A stretch of 64,000 bases of DNA, taken from NCBI RefSeq assembly GCF_022539255.1, contig NZ_JAKZBV010000001.1:3348001-3412000 (forward strand), read 5' to 3'. The stretch is from Sinomonas terrae (GTDB taxonomy: Bacteria; Actinomycetota; Actinomycetes; Actinomycetales; Micrococcaceae). The notes below the pieces were generated by a model. The model was given only the letters and a program-made list of their open reading frames with translations, did no database searches and was not told where the DNA came from. Position numbers and translations under genes: made by a program. Shown here piece by piece: positions 42,844-51,621 of the stretch. Within the stretch, counting starts at the first letter, position 1; every line of letters begins with the position of its first letter.

Positions 42844-43881
42844 CTAGGCCCGCGCCGGAACGTTGACCCGTACCGGGCGGCCCGTCTCGAGCGACTCCTG
42901 CGCGGCATCGGCCACTCGGGACGCCGCGACGGCGTCCTCGGGTGCGCACGGGTTCGCCCGTTCGCCGAGCACGAGCTCCACAAACGCCGCGAGCTCCGCC
43001 CGGTACGCCGCGTCGAACCGCTCCGCGAACGTCTTGTGCGTCTCGCCAGCGGGGAACGAGACACCCGCCTCAGTCGAACGGAGTGCGGTCTTGTCGTCGA
43101 GCCCGACCATCACGGATGATTTCGAGCCCTGGACCTCGAGCCGGACGTCGTGGCCAGCACCGTTGTACCGCGTCGCGGAGACGGTGCCGACTGTGCCGTC
43201 GTCGAACGTCACGACGGCGAGCGCGGTGTCGACGTCGCCGACCTGGCCGATCGCCGGGTCCCCGTTGTTGGAGCCCTTCGCGTACACCTCGACGATCTCG
43301 CGTCCGGTGAGCCAGCGGAGGATGTCGAAGTCGTGGACTGAGCAGTCGCGGAACAGGCCCCCCGAGGTCGCGATGAACTCGACCGAGGGCGGGAACATGT
43401 CGCCCGTCATCGCGCGGAGCGAGTGGATCCAACCGATCTCGCCAGCGTCGAAACGGCGCTTGGCCTCGAGGTAGCCGGCGTCGAAGCGCCGCTGGTGGCC
43501 GATCTGCAGGATGCCGCCATGCTCGGTGATGTAGTCCAGGACGGGGAGCGACTCCGCGACCGAGCCTGCGACGGGCTTCTCACAGAAGATGGGGATGCCC
43601 GCGTCGACGCCGGCGCGGATGAGCTCGGGGTGCGTCGGGGTGCCGGTCGCGACCACGAGGGCGTCGACCCCGGAGGCGATGAGCCCGGCGGCGCCGCCGG
43701 GCACGAATTCAGCGCCGACCTCGGCTGCGACCGAGCGAGCATGCTCCTCGGCGACATCGGTGAGCTTGAGCCGAAGGTCGACGGAGCGGGCCGCGAACTG
43801 CTCGCGGAGCGCGGCGATGTTGTGCGCGTGCATGACGCCGATCCGTCCGACGCCGACGAGTCCGAGGGTCACTTGCTTCAC
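42844..43881 (-). CDS. iolG: Inositol 2-dehydrogenase (Gfo/Idh/MocA)
   Basis: 345 residues from a GTG seven bases behind AAGGAG. N-terminal NAD-binding GLVGVGRIGVMHAHNIAAL, EKPVAGSVAESLPVLDYI, and the family block GHQRRFDAGYLEAKRRFDAG. The C-terminal SGGLFRDCSVHDFDILRWLT, SATRYNGAGHDVRLEVQGS and ANPCAPEDAVAASRVADAA agree closely with myo-inositol dehydrogenases, including the catalytic Lys in EKP and the Asp/His pair in DCSVHDFD. It oxidises myo-inositol to scyllo-inosose with NAD. Divergent from the lacI gene at 44030, with an operator between them. Confidence 0.85.
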   Translation of the reverse strand: MKQVTLGLVGVGRIGVMHAHNIAALREQFAARSVDLRLKLTDVAEEHARSVAAEVGAEFVPGGAAGLIASGVDALVVATGTPTHPELIRAGVDAGIPIFCEKPVAGSVAESLPVLDYITEHGGILQIGHQRRFDAGYLEAKRRFDAGEIGWIHSLRAMTGDMFPPSVEFIATSGGLFRDCSVHDFDILRWLTGREIVEVYAKGSNNGDPAIGQVGDVDTALAVVTFDDGTVGTVSATRYNGAGHDVRLEVQGSKSSVMVGLDDKTALRSTEAGVSFPAGETHKTFAERFDAAYRAELAAFVELVLGERANPCAPEDAVAASRVADAAQESLETGRPVRVNVPARA

Positions 43882-43906
43882 TGGGCACTCCTTCGTGGCT
43901 GATTCC

Positions 43907-43948
43907 ACATTGGCTTCACTACATTGGGTTCACTACATTGGGTTCACT
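43907..43948. repeat. Three tandem 14-bp units in the iolG-lacI intergenic region
   Basis: ACATTGG(C/G)TTCACT at 43907, 43921 and 43935; the first differs by one base. They lie between the iolG start and the palindrome at 43952, hence in the leader or promoter of iolG. The direct repeat may bind a regulator or be a slipped-strand duplication. Confidence 0.85.
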
Positions 43949-43951
43949 GTG

Positions 43952-43961
43952 GGAACGTTCC
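43952..43961. promoter_or_regulatory. LacI-type operator candidate
   Basis: GGAACGTTCC, a perfect 10-bp palindrome with an even central CG typical of LacI-family sites, inside TGTGGGAACGTTCCAAG. The same 17-bp context occurs upstream of the dehydrogenase at 54779 (site 54813). The adjacent lacI gene starts 69 bp away, so self-regulation plus iolG control is likely. Confidence 0.65.
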
Positions 43962-44006
43962 AAGGTTCGCATTAGAGTATCCCTGTGACCGGACCTACGG
44001 TCAAGC

Positions 44007-44020
44007 TTTGTTCTGACAAA
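44007..44020. promoter_or_regulatory. GntR-type operator candidate 1
   Basis: TTTGTTCTGACAAA is a perfect TTTGT-N4-ACAAA palindrome 9 bp before the lacI start. It fits the TTTG-N6-CAA word repeated at 51558, 54857 and 54944 in this region. It overlaps the ribosome binding site region, so binding would block lacI translation initiation or transcription. Confidence 0.5.
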
Positions 44021-44029
44021 GGAGACCGC

Positions 44030-45034
44030 GTGGCCAGATCCGTGACCATCCTCGATGTCGCGGCGCTCGCGGGCGTTTCGAAGTCGGCGGCGTCATTGGC
44101 CCTCCGCGGCACCGGCTACGTGAGCGAGGCCAAGCGGCGGGCAGTTCTCGAGGCGGCCGAGGAGCTCGGCTATCGTCCCAACGCCGCGGCCCGTGCGATG
44201 GGCTCGGCGCGCAGCGGGATCGTCGGGCTCATCCTCGACGACCTCCGGAACCCGTGGTTCGTCCCGGCCGTCGAGGGTCTCTCGGAAGGGCTGCACGCGG
44301 TCGGCCTCAGACCGCTTCTCGGCGACTGGCGCCTCGAGGGGGCCTCGCTCGTCGAGCGCTTCCTCGAACTCCGCGTCGAGGGAATCGCCGCCGTCGGAAC
44401 GCTCGACGGCGCGGAGCGGGCGCTCGCACGGATCGCGCCGGTGCGCGCGGTCCAAGTGGGTTCACCCCGTGCGCAGGCGCCCGGCGCTTCCATTGTCACG
44501 AACGACGACGCCGAGGGCGCCCGCCGCGTCGTGCGGCACCTTGCCGCGCTGGGCCACCGAAAGATCGCCCACCTCGGGGCGCCGGGAACCGCCGTCGGCG
44601 ACGCGCGGAGGGCGGGCTTCGAGGCCGAAGCCCGCAGCCTTGGCCTCGAGTTCCGCACAGTCGACGCGGGGCTGACAGAGGACGCGGGCTATCGCGCAGG
44701 CCACGGCCTGCTCGCGGCCCCCGACCGGCCGACGGCGGTGTTCGCTGTCAACGACATGGCGGCCCTCGGCGCCCTCTCCGCAGCCGAGGAACTCGGCCTC
44801 TCAGTGCCCGCCGACGTGTCCCTGGCCGGCTACGACGACACTCCCGCGGCCCGGCTCCGGGCCCTGGGCCTGACGAGCGTGGACAACGCGAGCCGCGAGG
44901 CGGGGCGCATGGCAGCGCGGCTGCTCGGCGAGGCCATCGAGGGCCTTTCCGGCGGCGAGGGGCAGACGATCCTGCTCACCCCAGAGCTCAAGGCGCGGAC
45001 GAGCACGGCGCCGCCCCCCGCCGTCGCCCGCTGA
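44030..45034 (+). CDS. LacI-family regulator, likely of inositol/polyol genes
   Basis: 334 residues from the GTG at 44030 (AAAGGAG upstream). HTH TILDVAALAGVSKSAASLAL, hinge helix GYRPNAAARAM, then a periplasmic-binding-like effector domain (IVGLILDDLRNPWFVPAVEG, VFAVNDMAALGALSAAEELG, VSLAGYDDTPAARLRALGLT). Divergent from iolG with GGAACGTTCC between. The effector may be inositol or a breakdown product. A second paralogue lies at 51622. Confidence 0.9.
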   Translation: MARSVTILDVAALAGVSKSAASLALRGTGYVSEAKRRAVLEAAEELGYRPNAAARAMGSARSGIVGLILDDLRNPWFVPAVEGLSEGLHAVGLRPLLGDWRLEGASLVERFLELRVEGIAAVGTLDGAERALARIAPVRAVQVGSPRAQAPGASIVTNDDAEGARRVVRHLAALGHRKIAHLGAPGTAVGDARRAGFEAEARSLGLEFRTVDAGLTEDAGYRAGHGLLAAPDRPTAVFAVNDMAALGALSAAEELGLSVPADVSLAGYDDTPAARLRALGLTSVDNASREAGRMAARLLGEAIEGLSGGEGQTILLTPELKARTSTAPPPAVAR

Positions 45035-45072
45035 CGCGCGCCGTTCAGGCGACGAACTAGCAGGCCGGAGCC

Positions 45073-46248
45073 TCAGCCGAGCCGGAAGACGGGCTCGAAC
45101 GCCGGGTCAGCGATCGCGGGACGGCGCAGCGAAAACGCATCGATCGGGAGCGACGAGGTGCCGTCGCTCAGCAGCTCGGCGAGGATCTTCCCGACGAGGC
45201 TCGCGAACTTGCCCGCGTGCCCAGCGCCGTTGAACACCGCGACGTGCGGTGCGTGCGGCAGCGTGTCGAGGACGAAGTCGCGATCGGGCGCCATGTCGTA
45301 CACGCAGGTCCGGTTCGCGTACACAGGCCCGGCTGCTGCGGGCAGATACCGCTCGAGGAAGCCGCGCAGGATCGCGGCCTCGCCGTCGTCGCCCTCGAAA
45401 ACCCGCTCGCCGCTTTCGATGAACCGCCCGCGCATGTCCCGCGCGACTTTGACCGCGGGCTCGCCATAGACGGGGAAGCCGTAGAACGTCTCCTCGCCAT
45501 GGAAGATCCAGATGGGAAACTTCGAGGGCGTGAATTCAGCGAGGTGCTGAGACGTGAAGTAGCTGACCTGTTCCTGTGAGAGCGTGAGGCTGTAGTCGAG
45601 GCCGAGATCGGGCATGAGCTCGCCGAGCCAGGACGCGGCGGCAACCACGAGATTGTCCGCGTCGAAGTCGCCCCGCGCGGTCCGCACCGTCACGCTGTCG
45701 GGGCGGACGACGACGTCGGTCGCCTTCGTGTGCGGGAGGAACTCGACGCCGTTGGCGAGGGCGAGCGAAGTATGCGCAGCCACGCTCTTCCGGATGTCGA
45801 TGAGGCCGCCCGCCTCCTGGTACATGCCGCTCACATCGTCATCGATGTTCCATTGCGGGTACCGGGCCCGGATCTCGCGGGCTGTGAGGTCCTCGTACGG
45901 GATCCCCTCGGCCGCGAGTGCCGCACGGTAGGCGCCGAGCTCGGCGAGGCTGCTCTCCGCCGAGGTAGCGAGGTCGAGACCGCCGGTCGTGACGTACAGC
46001 TGCAGGCCGGAGCGCTCCTCGATCTCGTGCCAGGCCTCGAACATGGCGGGCGTGAGCGTCGTGTAGTCCGTGCTGTGGTAGGCGTGGCGGATGATGCGGG
46101 AGACGTCGCCCGAGGAGTTGAGCGTGTTGACGAGGTCGAATTGCTCGATCACGAGCACCCTCGTCTCCGGCCGGCGAGAAAGCCAGTAGGCCGCGGCGGA
46201 GCCGATCGCCCCGGCACCGATCACGATGTGCGTATAACCCTGCGTCAC
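45073..46248 (-). CDS. N-methyltryptophan/sarcosine-oxidase-like FAD enzyme
   Basis: 391 residues; GTG start behind GGGAGGGATGAA. FAD-binding IVIGAGAIGSAAAYWLSRR at the N-terminus and the MSOX/MTOX-type core ELGAYRAALAAEGIPYEDLT, EVARFPQW-like ARYPQWNIDDDVSG. ANRTCVYDMAPDRDFVLDTL contains the Cys that carries covalent FAD in this family. It oxidises N-methylated amino acids or similar secondary amines. Together with the upstream aldehyde dehydrogenase and dehydrogenase genes it forms an operon; the substrate in this context may be an amino-inositol or another amine, which is inference. Confidence 0.82.
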   Translation of the reverse strand: MTQGYTHIVIGAGAIGSAAAYWLSRRPETRVLVIEQFDLVNTLNSSGDVSRIIRHAYHSTDYTTLTPAMFEAWHEIEERSGLQLYVTTGGLDLATSAESSLAELGAYRAALAAEGIPYEDLTAREIRARYPQWNIDDDVSGMYQEAGGLIDIRKSVAAHTSLALANGVEFLPHTKATDVVVRPDSVTVRTARGDFDADNLVVAAASWLGELMPDLGLDYSLTLSQEQVSYFTSQHLAEFTPSKFPIWIFHGEETFYGFPVYGEPAVKVARDMRGRFIESGERVFEGDDGEAAILRGFLERYLPAAAGPVYANRTCVYDMAPDRDFVLDTLPHAPHVAVFNGAGHAGKFASLVGKILAELLSDGTSSLPIDAFSLRRPAIADPAFEPVFRLG

Positions 46249-46288
46249 TTCATCCCTCCCGCGGGCCCCTCGGGGCGAGAAGCCCGAC

Positions 46289-47374
46289 CTATCCTCCCAG
46301 AATTGCAGCGACCCGGACCGCCTCCCCCGATTCCACCGACTCGATGCAGGCGCGGGCGACGGCTAGCGCGCGCCGAGCGTCGGCGAGCCCAGGCGTGAGG
46401 GGAACGCCGTGGTCTGGCGCCTCGCCGCCATCGCGCTTCGCCCGTACCTGCCCCACGAAGTCGGCGAGCTCGGCAGTGTAGGCGTCCGCGAAGAGCTCGA
46501 TGTTGAGGCGAGGGGTCTCGGCCGAGAGGCCCTTGGCCCCGAACCGGAGCGCCGCCGTCTCCGTTGCGCGCCCGGCCTGGACCATGCCGCGCGAACCGAA
46601 CACCTCACCCCGGACGTCATAGCCGTAGAGGGCGGAGTAATTCGCCTCGGCAGCGGCGATCGCGCCGTTCTCGTAGCGGATCGTCACGACGGCGGTGTCG
46701 ATGAAGCCCATCCCCCTGAGTTCCGGTTCTACCAAGGCGTCGGCGGCTACATAGACGCTCACCGGCTCGGCGCCCGAGTTGAACCAGTTGAGGGCGTCGA
46801 AGTCGTGAATGAGCGTCTCGACGAAGATCGTCCCGTGCGGCACCCGATCGGCGTTGCGGATGCTTCCCGTGCCGGGATCGCGCGTCAGCGAGCGGAGCAG
46901 CTGGGGCGTGCCGACGACGCCGTCCGCGACGTCCCGGCGAGCCGCGAGGAAGTCTGCGGCGTAGCGGCGGTTGAAGCCGACCTGCCAATGGATCCCTCCC
47001 TCGCCCACCGCCTGCTCGACGCGAGCGAACTCGTCGAGATCCAAGGACGCGGGCTTCTCGCAGAACACGTGCTTGCCGGCGCGGGCAGCAGCAATCGCGA
47101 GCTGGGCGTGGAAGCGCGCCGGGGCGGCAATCACGACGGCGTCGATCTCGGGATCCGCGAACAGGTCCCCCGGGTCGGCGGTCACGTGCGCGACGCCGAG
47201 CTCGGCTGCGAGGGGCTGCGCCGACTCGAGCGCGGGATCGGCGATGGCGGCGAGGCTCGCGTCGGGGATGCGCTGCGCGAGGCTCTTGGCGTGGAAGGAG
47301 CCCATCCAGCCGGCGCCGATGAGGCCGACGCGGAGGGGCTCAGGGCGTGCAGAGGTGACGGGAAGGTAGGTCAT
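46289..47374 (-). CDS. Gfo/Idh/MocA-family dehydrogenase
   Basis: 361 residues. Dinucleotide site GLIGAGWMGSFHAKSLAQR, catalytic CEKPASLDLDEFARVEQAVG, GFNRRYAADFLAARRDVADG, and the HDFDALNWF motif in place of the usual HDxDxxRW. The second half (ANYSALYGYDVRGEVFGSRG) is like other inositol or sugar dehydrogenases. About 40 bp behind the aldehyde dehydrogenase and 40 bp ahead of the MTOX-like gene, in one operon. The ribosome binding site is weak. Substrate unknown. Confidence 0.85.
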   Translation of the reverse strand: MTYLPVTSARPEPLRVGLIGAGWMGSFHAKSLAQRIPDASLAAIADPALESAQPLAAELGVAHVTADPGDLFADPEIDAVVIAAPARFHAQLAIAAARAGKHVFCEKPASLDLDEFARVEQAVGEGGIHWQVGFNRRYAADFLAARRDVADGVVGTPQLLRSLTRDPGTGSIRNADRVPHGTIFVETLIHDFDALNWFNSGAEPVSVYVAADALVEPELRGMGFIDTAVVTIRYENGAIAAAEANYSALYGYDVRGEVFGSRGMVQAGRATETAALRFGAKGLSAETPRLNIELFADAYTAELADFVGQVRAKRDGGEAPDHGVPLTPGLADARRALAVARACIESVESGEAVRVAAILGG

Positions 47375-47414
47375 GGGAACGATCTTGCCAACCAGCCGTC
47401 GTCGTCCGCTAGCG

Positions 47415-48974
47415 TTAGCGGACCCGGTTGAGGATCCGCACGGCCCGGGTGAACAGGTTGGCGAAGGTCTCGTTGCTCATGCCGGCGAACGGGGCGACGG
47501 GCACGCCGCGCTGGACGGCGATCGTCTGGGCCTCCGTGTACTTGAGGAGGCCTTCGTCGCCGTGCCGGCGGCCCACGCCCGAGTCCTTCCAGCCGCCCAT
47601 GGGCGCGCCGTGCGAGGCCCAGGCGGCGCCGTAGCCCTCGTTGACGTTGACCATTCCCGCCTCGATCCTCTCGGCGAGCGCCCTGCCGCGGGACGGCGTG
47701 GTCCAAATGCTCGCGTTGAGGCCGAGTTCACTGTCGTTGGCCCGCGCGATTGCCTCGTCCTCCGACGCCACGGGGTAGATCGCCACGATGGGGCCGAACG
47801 TCTCCTCCCGAACGAGCTTCGCGTCCTCCGGCACGTCCGTCAGGACGGTGGGCGCGAAGAAGCTCGGCCCGAGGTCCGGCCGGGATGCGCCTCCGGCAAG
47901 GACTCGCGCGCCCCTTGCCACCGCATCGTCGAGGTGGGCCCGCACCTTCGCAAGGTGCGCGGGTGAGATGAGCGAGCCCATGTCCTTTCCCCACGAGGTC
48001 CCGGCCCCCACGCTCATCTGCGCCACTGCGTCGAGGAAAGCATGCGTGAAGCGCTCGCGGACGGCCTCGTGCACGTAGATCCGCTCGGGCGCGATGCAGA
48101 GCTGGCCCGCGTTCGCGAAGCAGGCGCGGACGGCGCCGGCAGCGGCGGCCGGGATGTCGGCGTCGTCCATCACGATGAGCGGGTTCTTGCCGCCCAGCTC
48201 CGCGGAGAAGCCGATGAGCCTCGCCGCGCATTGCTGGGCGACCAGCCGACCCGTCGCCGTCGAGCCGGTGAACATCATGAAATCGACGACGCCGATGAGC
48301 GGCGGACCCACCGCCGGTCCCGGGCCGACCACGACCTGCAGGAGGCCGTCAGGGAGGCCTGACGCGAGAAGCAGGTCGAGTACGAGCAGCGCGCTGAACG
48401 GCGTCTGGTGGTCGGGCTTGACGACGACGGCGTTCCCCGCGAGCAGCGCCGGGACCGAGTCGGTCACGACGAGCGTCAGGGGGTAGTTCCAGGGGGTGAT
48501 GACCCCGACCACTCCCTTGGGCTGCCGCAGCTCGCTCGTCTGCGTGAAGAGGGGGAACACGCCGGCGCGGCGCCGGGGCTTGAGGAGCCCGGGGGCGGTG
48601 TGGGCGTAGTGCGAGGAGATCATCGACGCGTCGAGGACCTCCTCGAGCGCGGCCAGACGGGCCTTGCCGGTCTCCTCTTGGACGAGGTCGAGGATCTCGT
48701 CGCGCCGGTCGAGGATGGAGGTGGCGAACCGGCGAACGACGGCGGCCCGCTCCTTGGGCGAGGTTGCGGCCCACTGCCTCTGCGCCGAGCGGGCGCGCAG
48801 CACCGCTGCCTCGACCTCGCCGTCGGCGGCCTGGCGGACGACGCCGAGTGGCTGGCCGTCCCATGGGCGTGTGACCTCGAGCGCGGGGCCGGAGCCGGTG
48901 GCGAGCGAAGCCAGCCGGTTGACGCTCAGGCGAGCTGAGCGGGAAGGAGGGGACGTCGTCGTCCACGTGTTCAC
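47415..48974 (-). CDS. NAD(P)-dependent aldehyde dehydrogenase, succinate-semialdehyde type
   Basis: 519 residues from a GTG at 48974; no ATG nearby and the frame upstream has no coding sense. The conserved ALDH blocks are present: GVITPWNYPLTLVVTDSVPA, FTGSTATGRLVAQQCAARLI, AELGGKNPLIVMDDAD (general base Glu), FANAGQLCIAPERIYV (catalytic Cys), and EETFGPIVAIYPVASEDEAI. Closest in type to succinate semialdehyde dehydrogenases. First gene of the operon with the Gfo and MTOX-like genes; it may remove the aldehyde formed by the flavin oxidase. Confidence 0.87.
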   Translation of the reverse strand: MNTWTTTSPPSRSARLSVNRLASLATGSGPALEVTRPWDGQPLGVVRQAADGEVEAAVLRARSAQRQWAATSPKERAAVVRRFATSILDRRDEILDLVQEETGKARLAALEEVLDASMISSHYAHTAPGLLKPRRRAGVFPLFTQTSELRQPKGVVGVITPWNYPLTLVVTDSVPALLAGNAVVVKPDHQTPFSALLVLDLLLASGLPDGLLQVVVGPGPAVGPPLIGVVDFMMFTGSTATGRLVAQQCAARLIGFSAELGGKNPLIVMDDADIPAAAAGAVRACFANAGQLCIAPERIYVHEAVRERFTHAFLDAVAQMSVGAGTSWGKDMGSLISPAHLAKVRAHLDDAVARGARVLAGGASRPDLGPSFFAPTVLTDVPEDAKLVREETFGPIVAIYPVASEDEAIARANDSELGLNASIWTTPSRGRALAERIEAGMVNVNEGYGAAWASHGAPMGGWKDSGVGRRHGDEGLLKYTEAQTIAVQRGVPVAPFAGMSNETFANLFTRAVRILNRVR

Positions 48975-49271
48975 GTCACGAGGATAACTTCCCTCTCCCC
49001 GCGCCGGTACTGGCGAGTAACCGGCCCTGCCCTCAGACTTCCCCGGGCCACTCAATAGCCCTCGCCGTAGGCACCTGGGCTGCTCGGCACGGCGCCAGAC
49101 GGCGTCCGCGAGCGGCGGTTTAGCTTTTGCGGTCGACCCCCTTCGCCGATGCAGTTCCGCCGGTCGGCCACACTTCCGCCGCTCGGCCGCTCCCAAGCCG
49201 AGGGCCGACACGGACGGGTCGGACGAACCGAAGCCGCGCTGGAGCGTTCGAGAACTCCACCTCCCCAGCCG
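48975..49271. other. 297-bp intergenic region, no recognised content
   Basis: No gene or repeat seen. There is GC-rich sequence between the start of the aldehyde dehydrogenase and the end of the upstream isomerase gene, both on the minus strand. It must carry the promoter of the aldehyde dehydrogenase operon. No copy of the LacI or GntR words used elsewhere in the cluster was found. Confidence 0.4.
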
Positions 49272-50285
49272 CTAGGCCTCGGCGAGCACCCCGACCGACC
49301 GCGCCGCCTCGAGGAGGACTTTGGCGGCGACTTCCAGCCCCTCGATGCGGCCGAGGGAGACGTCTTCGTGCTCGATGTTGACCATCATGTCCGGATCGAC
49401 CTCGTGGAGGGCCTTGAGGAATTCCGCCCAGTAGGCGGTGTCGTGCCCGCGGCCGAGGGCGACGAAGTCCCAGGCCGATTCCTTCGGCCACTCGTTGGCC
49501 CACTCGTCGCCGCCGAGGTTGGTGCGCGGTTCGTCCGGGGAGAGGCGGCGGAAGCGGTTGTCGAGGACGCCGTAGAGGCGGGCGTTCTCGGGGTTGACAC
49601 GCACGTCCTTCGCGGCGGCGTGGAACACGAGGGAGCCGAGCTCGCGGACGACGGCGACGGGGTCCATCTGCTGCCAGAACAGGTGGGAGGCGTCGAGTTC
49701 GACGCCGACGTTGGTGGCGCCGGTGAGCTCGACGAGCCGGTGGACATCGGCGGTGTTGAACACGAGGTTCTGCGGGTGCAGCTCGAGCGCGACTTTGACG
49801 CCGTGGTCCGCGGCGAGGCGGTCGATCTCACGCCAGAACTCGGCCGCGATCCCCCACTGGTAGTCGAGCACGTCCAGCGCGGCGGAGTTCCACGCGTTCA
49901 CGATCCAGTTGGTCACGGTCGCCCCGGGCTCGCCGCCGGGAAGGCCGGACATCGTCACAACGCGGTTCTGGCCGAGGCGCTCGGCGAGGCGGATGGAGCG
50001 GCGGATGTCCTCGGCATGCTTGTGCCCGATCTCGGGCTTGGGGTGCAGCGGGTTGCCGTTGCAGTTCAGGCCCGCGATCGCAACCCCGGTGCCCTCGAAG
50101 AGGCCGAGGTAGTCGTCCCGGGCGGTGTCGGAGACGAGAACGTCCTCGAACGTGGGCACGTGGGCCGCGGGGAGGAACCCGCCGGTGTTGATCTCGATCC
50201 CGGACAGGCCCAAGCCGGCGATGACCTCGAGGGCCTCGGGCAGGGAGCGGTCGTGCAGGATCGCGTTGTAGACGCCGAGCTTCAC
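49272..50285 (-). CDS. Sugar-phosphate isomerase/epimerase family TIM barrel
   Basis: 337 residues; GTG start overlaps the stop of the upstream dehydrogenase (GTGA), with GAAGG just before. AP-endonuclease-2-type barrel: MKLGVYNAILHDRSLPEALE, GLSGIEINTGGFLPA, ALELHPQNLVFNTADVHRLV, VGVELDASHLFWQQ, VNIEHEDVSLGRIEGLEVAA; E, D, H residues of the metal site are present. Likely isomerises or epimerises a keto-inositol or keto-sugar made by its operon partner (IolI/IolH-like role). Confidence 0.83.
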   Translation of the reverse strand: MKLGVYNAILHDRSLPEALEVIAGLGLSGIEINTGGFLPAAHVPTFEDVLVSDTARDDYLGLFEGTGVAIAGLNCNGNPLHPKPEIGHKHAEDIRRSIRLAERLGQNRVVTMSGLPGGEPGATVTNWIVNAWNSAALDVLDYQWGIAAEFWREIDRLAADHGVKVALELHPQNLVFNTADVHRLVELTGATNVGVELDASHLFWQQMDPVAVVRELGSLVFHAAAKDVRVNPENARLYGVLDNRFRRLSPDEPRTNLGGDEWANEWPKESAWDFVALGRGHDTAYWAEFLKALHEVDPDMMVNIEHEDVSLGRIEGLEVAAKVLLEAARSVGVLAEA

Positions 50286-51469
50286 AGCGAGACCTTCTTT
50301 CCGTTGTTCAGCGCGGACTCGGTCACGGCCGCGAGGACTTCCATGTTGCGCACGCCCTCCTCGAACGTCGCGCACCGCGGGAGCGACTCGGACTCGGGGA
50401 TCCCGGCGACCTCCTCGAGGAACGCCCGCGCCTGATAGGCAAAGGCCTCGTTCTGGCCGAACCCCACGCTCGGGGCATCCATGGGGAGCCCACCTGCGAT
50501 GTACGGGTGCTCGGGGCCCAGGATGACCTGCCGGTACCCGTTCTGCGCCGAGGCGACCTCGGAAAGGAACAGGCCGATCTCGGCCGGGCGGCGCTGGTCG
50601 AACGTCGCGGCACCGTTCTCGCAGAAGACCTCGAACATGAGCGAGTTCGCGTGGCCCGCCGCGACCCGGGAAACCTCGATTGACCCGATGCAGTCGGCGA
50701 ACTCCGCCGAGAAGGCGGCAACGTCGTCGTTCTCCACCGCCTCGAAGGCGTCGCTCACAGCCGCGTGATCGTGGCCCATGACTGCCCCGAGCGGGAGCGG
50801 ACGCTTGCCGATCGCGGTGGAGAGCTGGCCCCCGGAGACGGTCTGGATCTCCCCACAGAGGAACTCGCCGATGTAGGTCATGTGGCTTCCGACGTCGGCC
50901 AGCGCGCCCGAGCCGGGGCCACCCTTGTAGCGCCAGCTCATCGGGGCGCTCGGGCTGCAGCCGTAGTCGGTCCAGTATCGGCCGCTGAAGTGCAGCGGCC
51001 GGCCGAGGGTGCCGTTCTGGATCAGTTCGCGGATGGCGGCGATGCCAGGGGCGCGCCGGTACGTGAACCCGATGCGGGCCAGATTGCCCCGGGCCTCGGC
51101 CGCGCGGGCGGCCTCGGCCATCGCGCGTGCGTCGGCGAGGCTGTCAGAGAGCGGCTTCTCGCACAGCACGTGCTTGCCCGCCGCGAGCAAGCCCTCGACG
51201 ACCTCACGGTGCAGCGAGTTCGCGATCACGACACTCACGACGTCGATGTCGTCCGCCTCCGCGATGGCCTGCCACGAGGCGTCGTGGCGCTCGTACCCGA
51301 AACGCTTCGCCGCGGCCTGGCCGAACTCGGGGTTGACGTCCCCGATCGAGACGAGGCGGGCCTCGGGCAGCGTGGGGCGGTAGAACGTGCTCGCTGCGCG
51401 GTACGCGGCGGCGTGGGCCTTGCCTGCCATGCCTGCGCCGATGACGGCGACACCGAGGGACTCGGACAT
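50282..51469 (-). CDS. Gfo/Idh/MocA-family dehydrogenase
   Basis: 395 residues from the ATG at 51469 (AAAGGAGAGACC upstream). AVIGAGMAGKAHAAAYRAAS, CEKPLSDSLADARAMAEAA, GFTYRRAPGIAAIRELIQNG, and GALADVGSHMTYIGEFLCGE, the variant in which D-x-G-x-H replaces the HDxD motif. It is the first gene of a two-gene operon with the TIM-barrel gene. The divergent lacI gene starts 153 bp upstream, with a palindrome at 51523 and a GntR-type site at 51558. Probable polyol or sugar dehydrogenase. Confidence 0.87.
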   Translation of the reverse strand: MSESLGVAVIGAGMAGKAHAAAYRAASTFYRPTLPEARLVSIGDVNPEFGQAAAKRFGYERHDASWQAIAEADDIDVVSVVIANSLHREVVEGLLAAGKHVLCEKPLSDSLADARAMAEAARAAEARGNLARIGFTYRRAPGIAAIRELIQNGTLGRPLHFSGRYWTDYGCSPSAPMSWRYKGGPGSGALADVGSHMTYIGEFLCGEIQTVSGGQLSTAIGKRPLPLGAVMGHDHAAVSDAFEAVENDDVAAFSAEFADCIGSIEVSRVAAGHANSLMFEVFCENGAATFDQRRPAEIGLFLSEVASAQNGYRQVILGPEHPYIAGGLPMDAPSVGFGQNEAFAYQARAFLEEVAGIPESESLPRCATFEEGVRNMEVLAAVTESALNNGKKVSL

Positions 51470-51522
51470 GGTCTCTCCTTTGAGGGAAGTCTGCTGGGGA
51501 AGTCTGGGAAGAGGAGGCTGTT

Positions 51523-51534
51523 TGGAGCGCTCCA
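51523..51534. promoter_or_regulatory. LacI-type operator candidate of the second lacI gene
   Basis: TGGAGCGCTCCA, a perfect 12-bp palindrome with central GC, in the divergent promoter between the Gfo gene at 51469 and the lacI gene at 51622. It has the architecture of the site at 43952 but a different half-site, which fits control by a different LacI paralogue. Confidence 0.6.
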
Positions 51535-51557
51535 TAGATCGAGAATAGGAAGCAGTC

Positions 51558-51570
51558 TTTGTCCTGTCAA
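51558..51570. promoter_or_regulatory. GntR-type operator candidate 2
   Basis: TTTGTCCTGTCAA, identical to the site at 54857. Lies in the divergent region between the Gfo/isomerase operon and lacI. Proposed target of the GntR regulator at 55008. Confidence 0.55.
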
Positions 51571-51621
51571 TACGGTCGCCGCTGACACGTCGCGGGGCGG
51601 GTGAGGTGCCATGATGGTCGC

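Noticed and set aside
48975..49271. tRNA or small RNA gene in the gap before the aldehyde dehydrogenase
   Set aside because: No cloverleaf, no TTCGA-type T-loop with matching stems, and no strong hairpin could be found.
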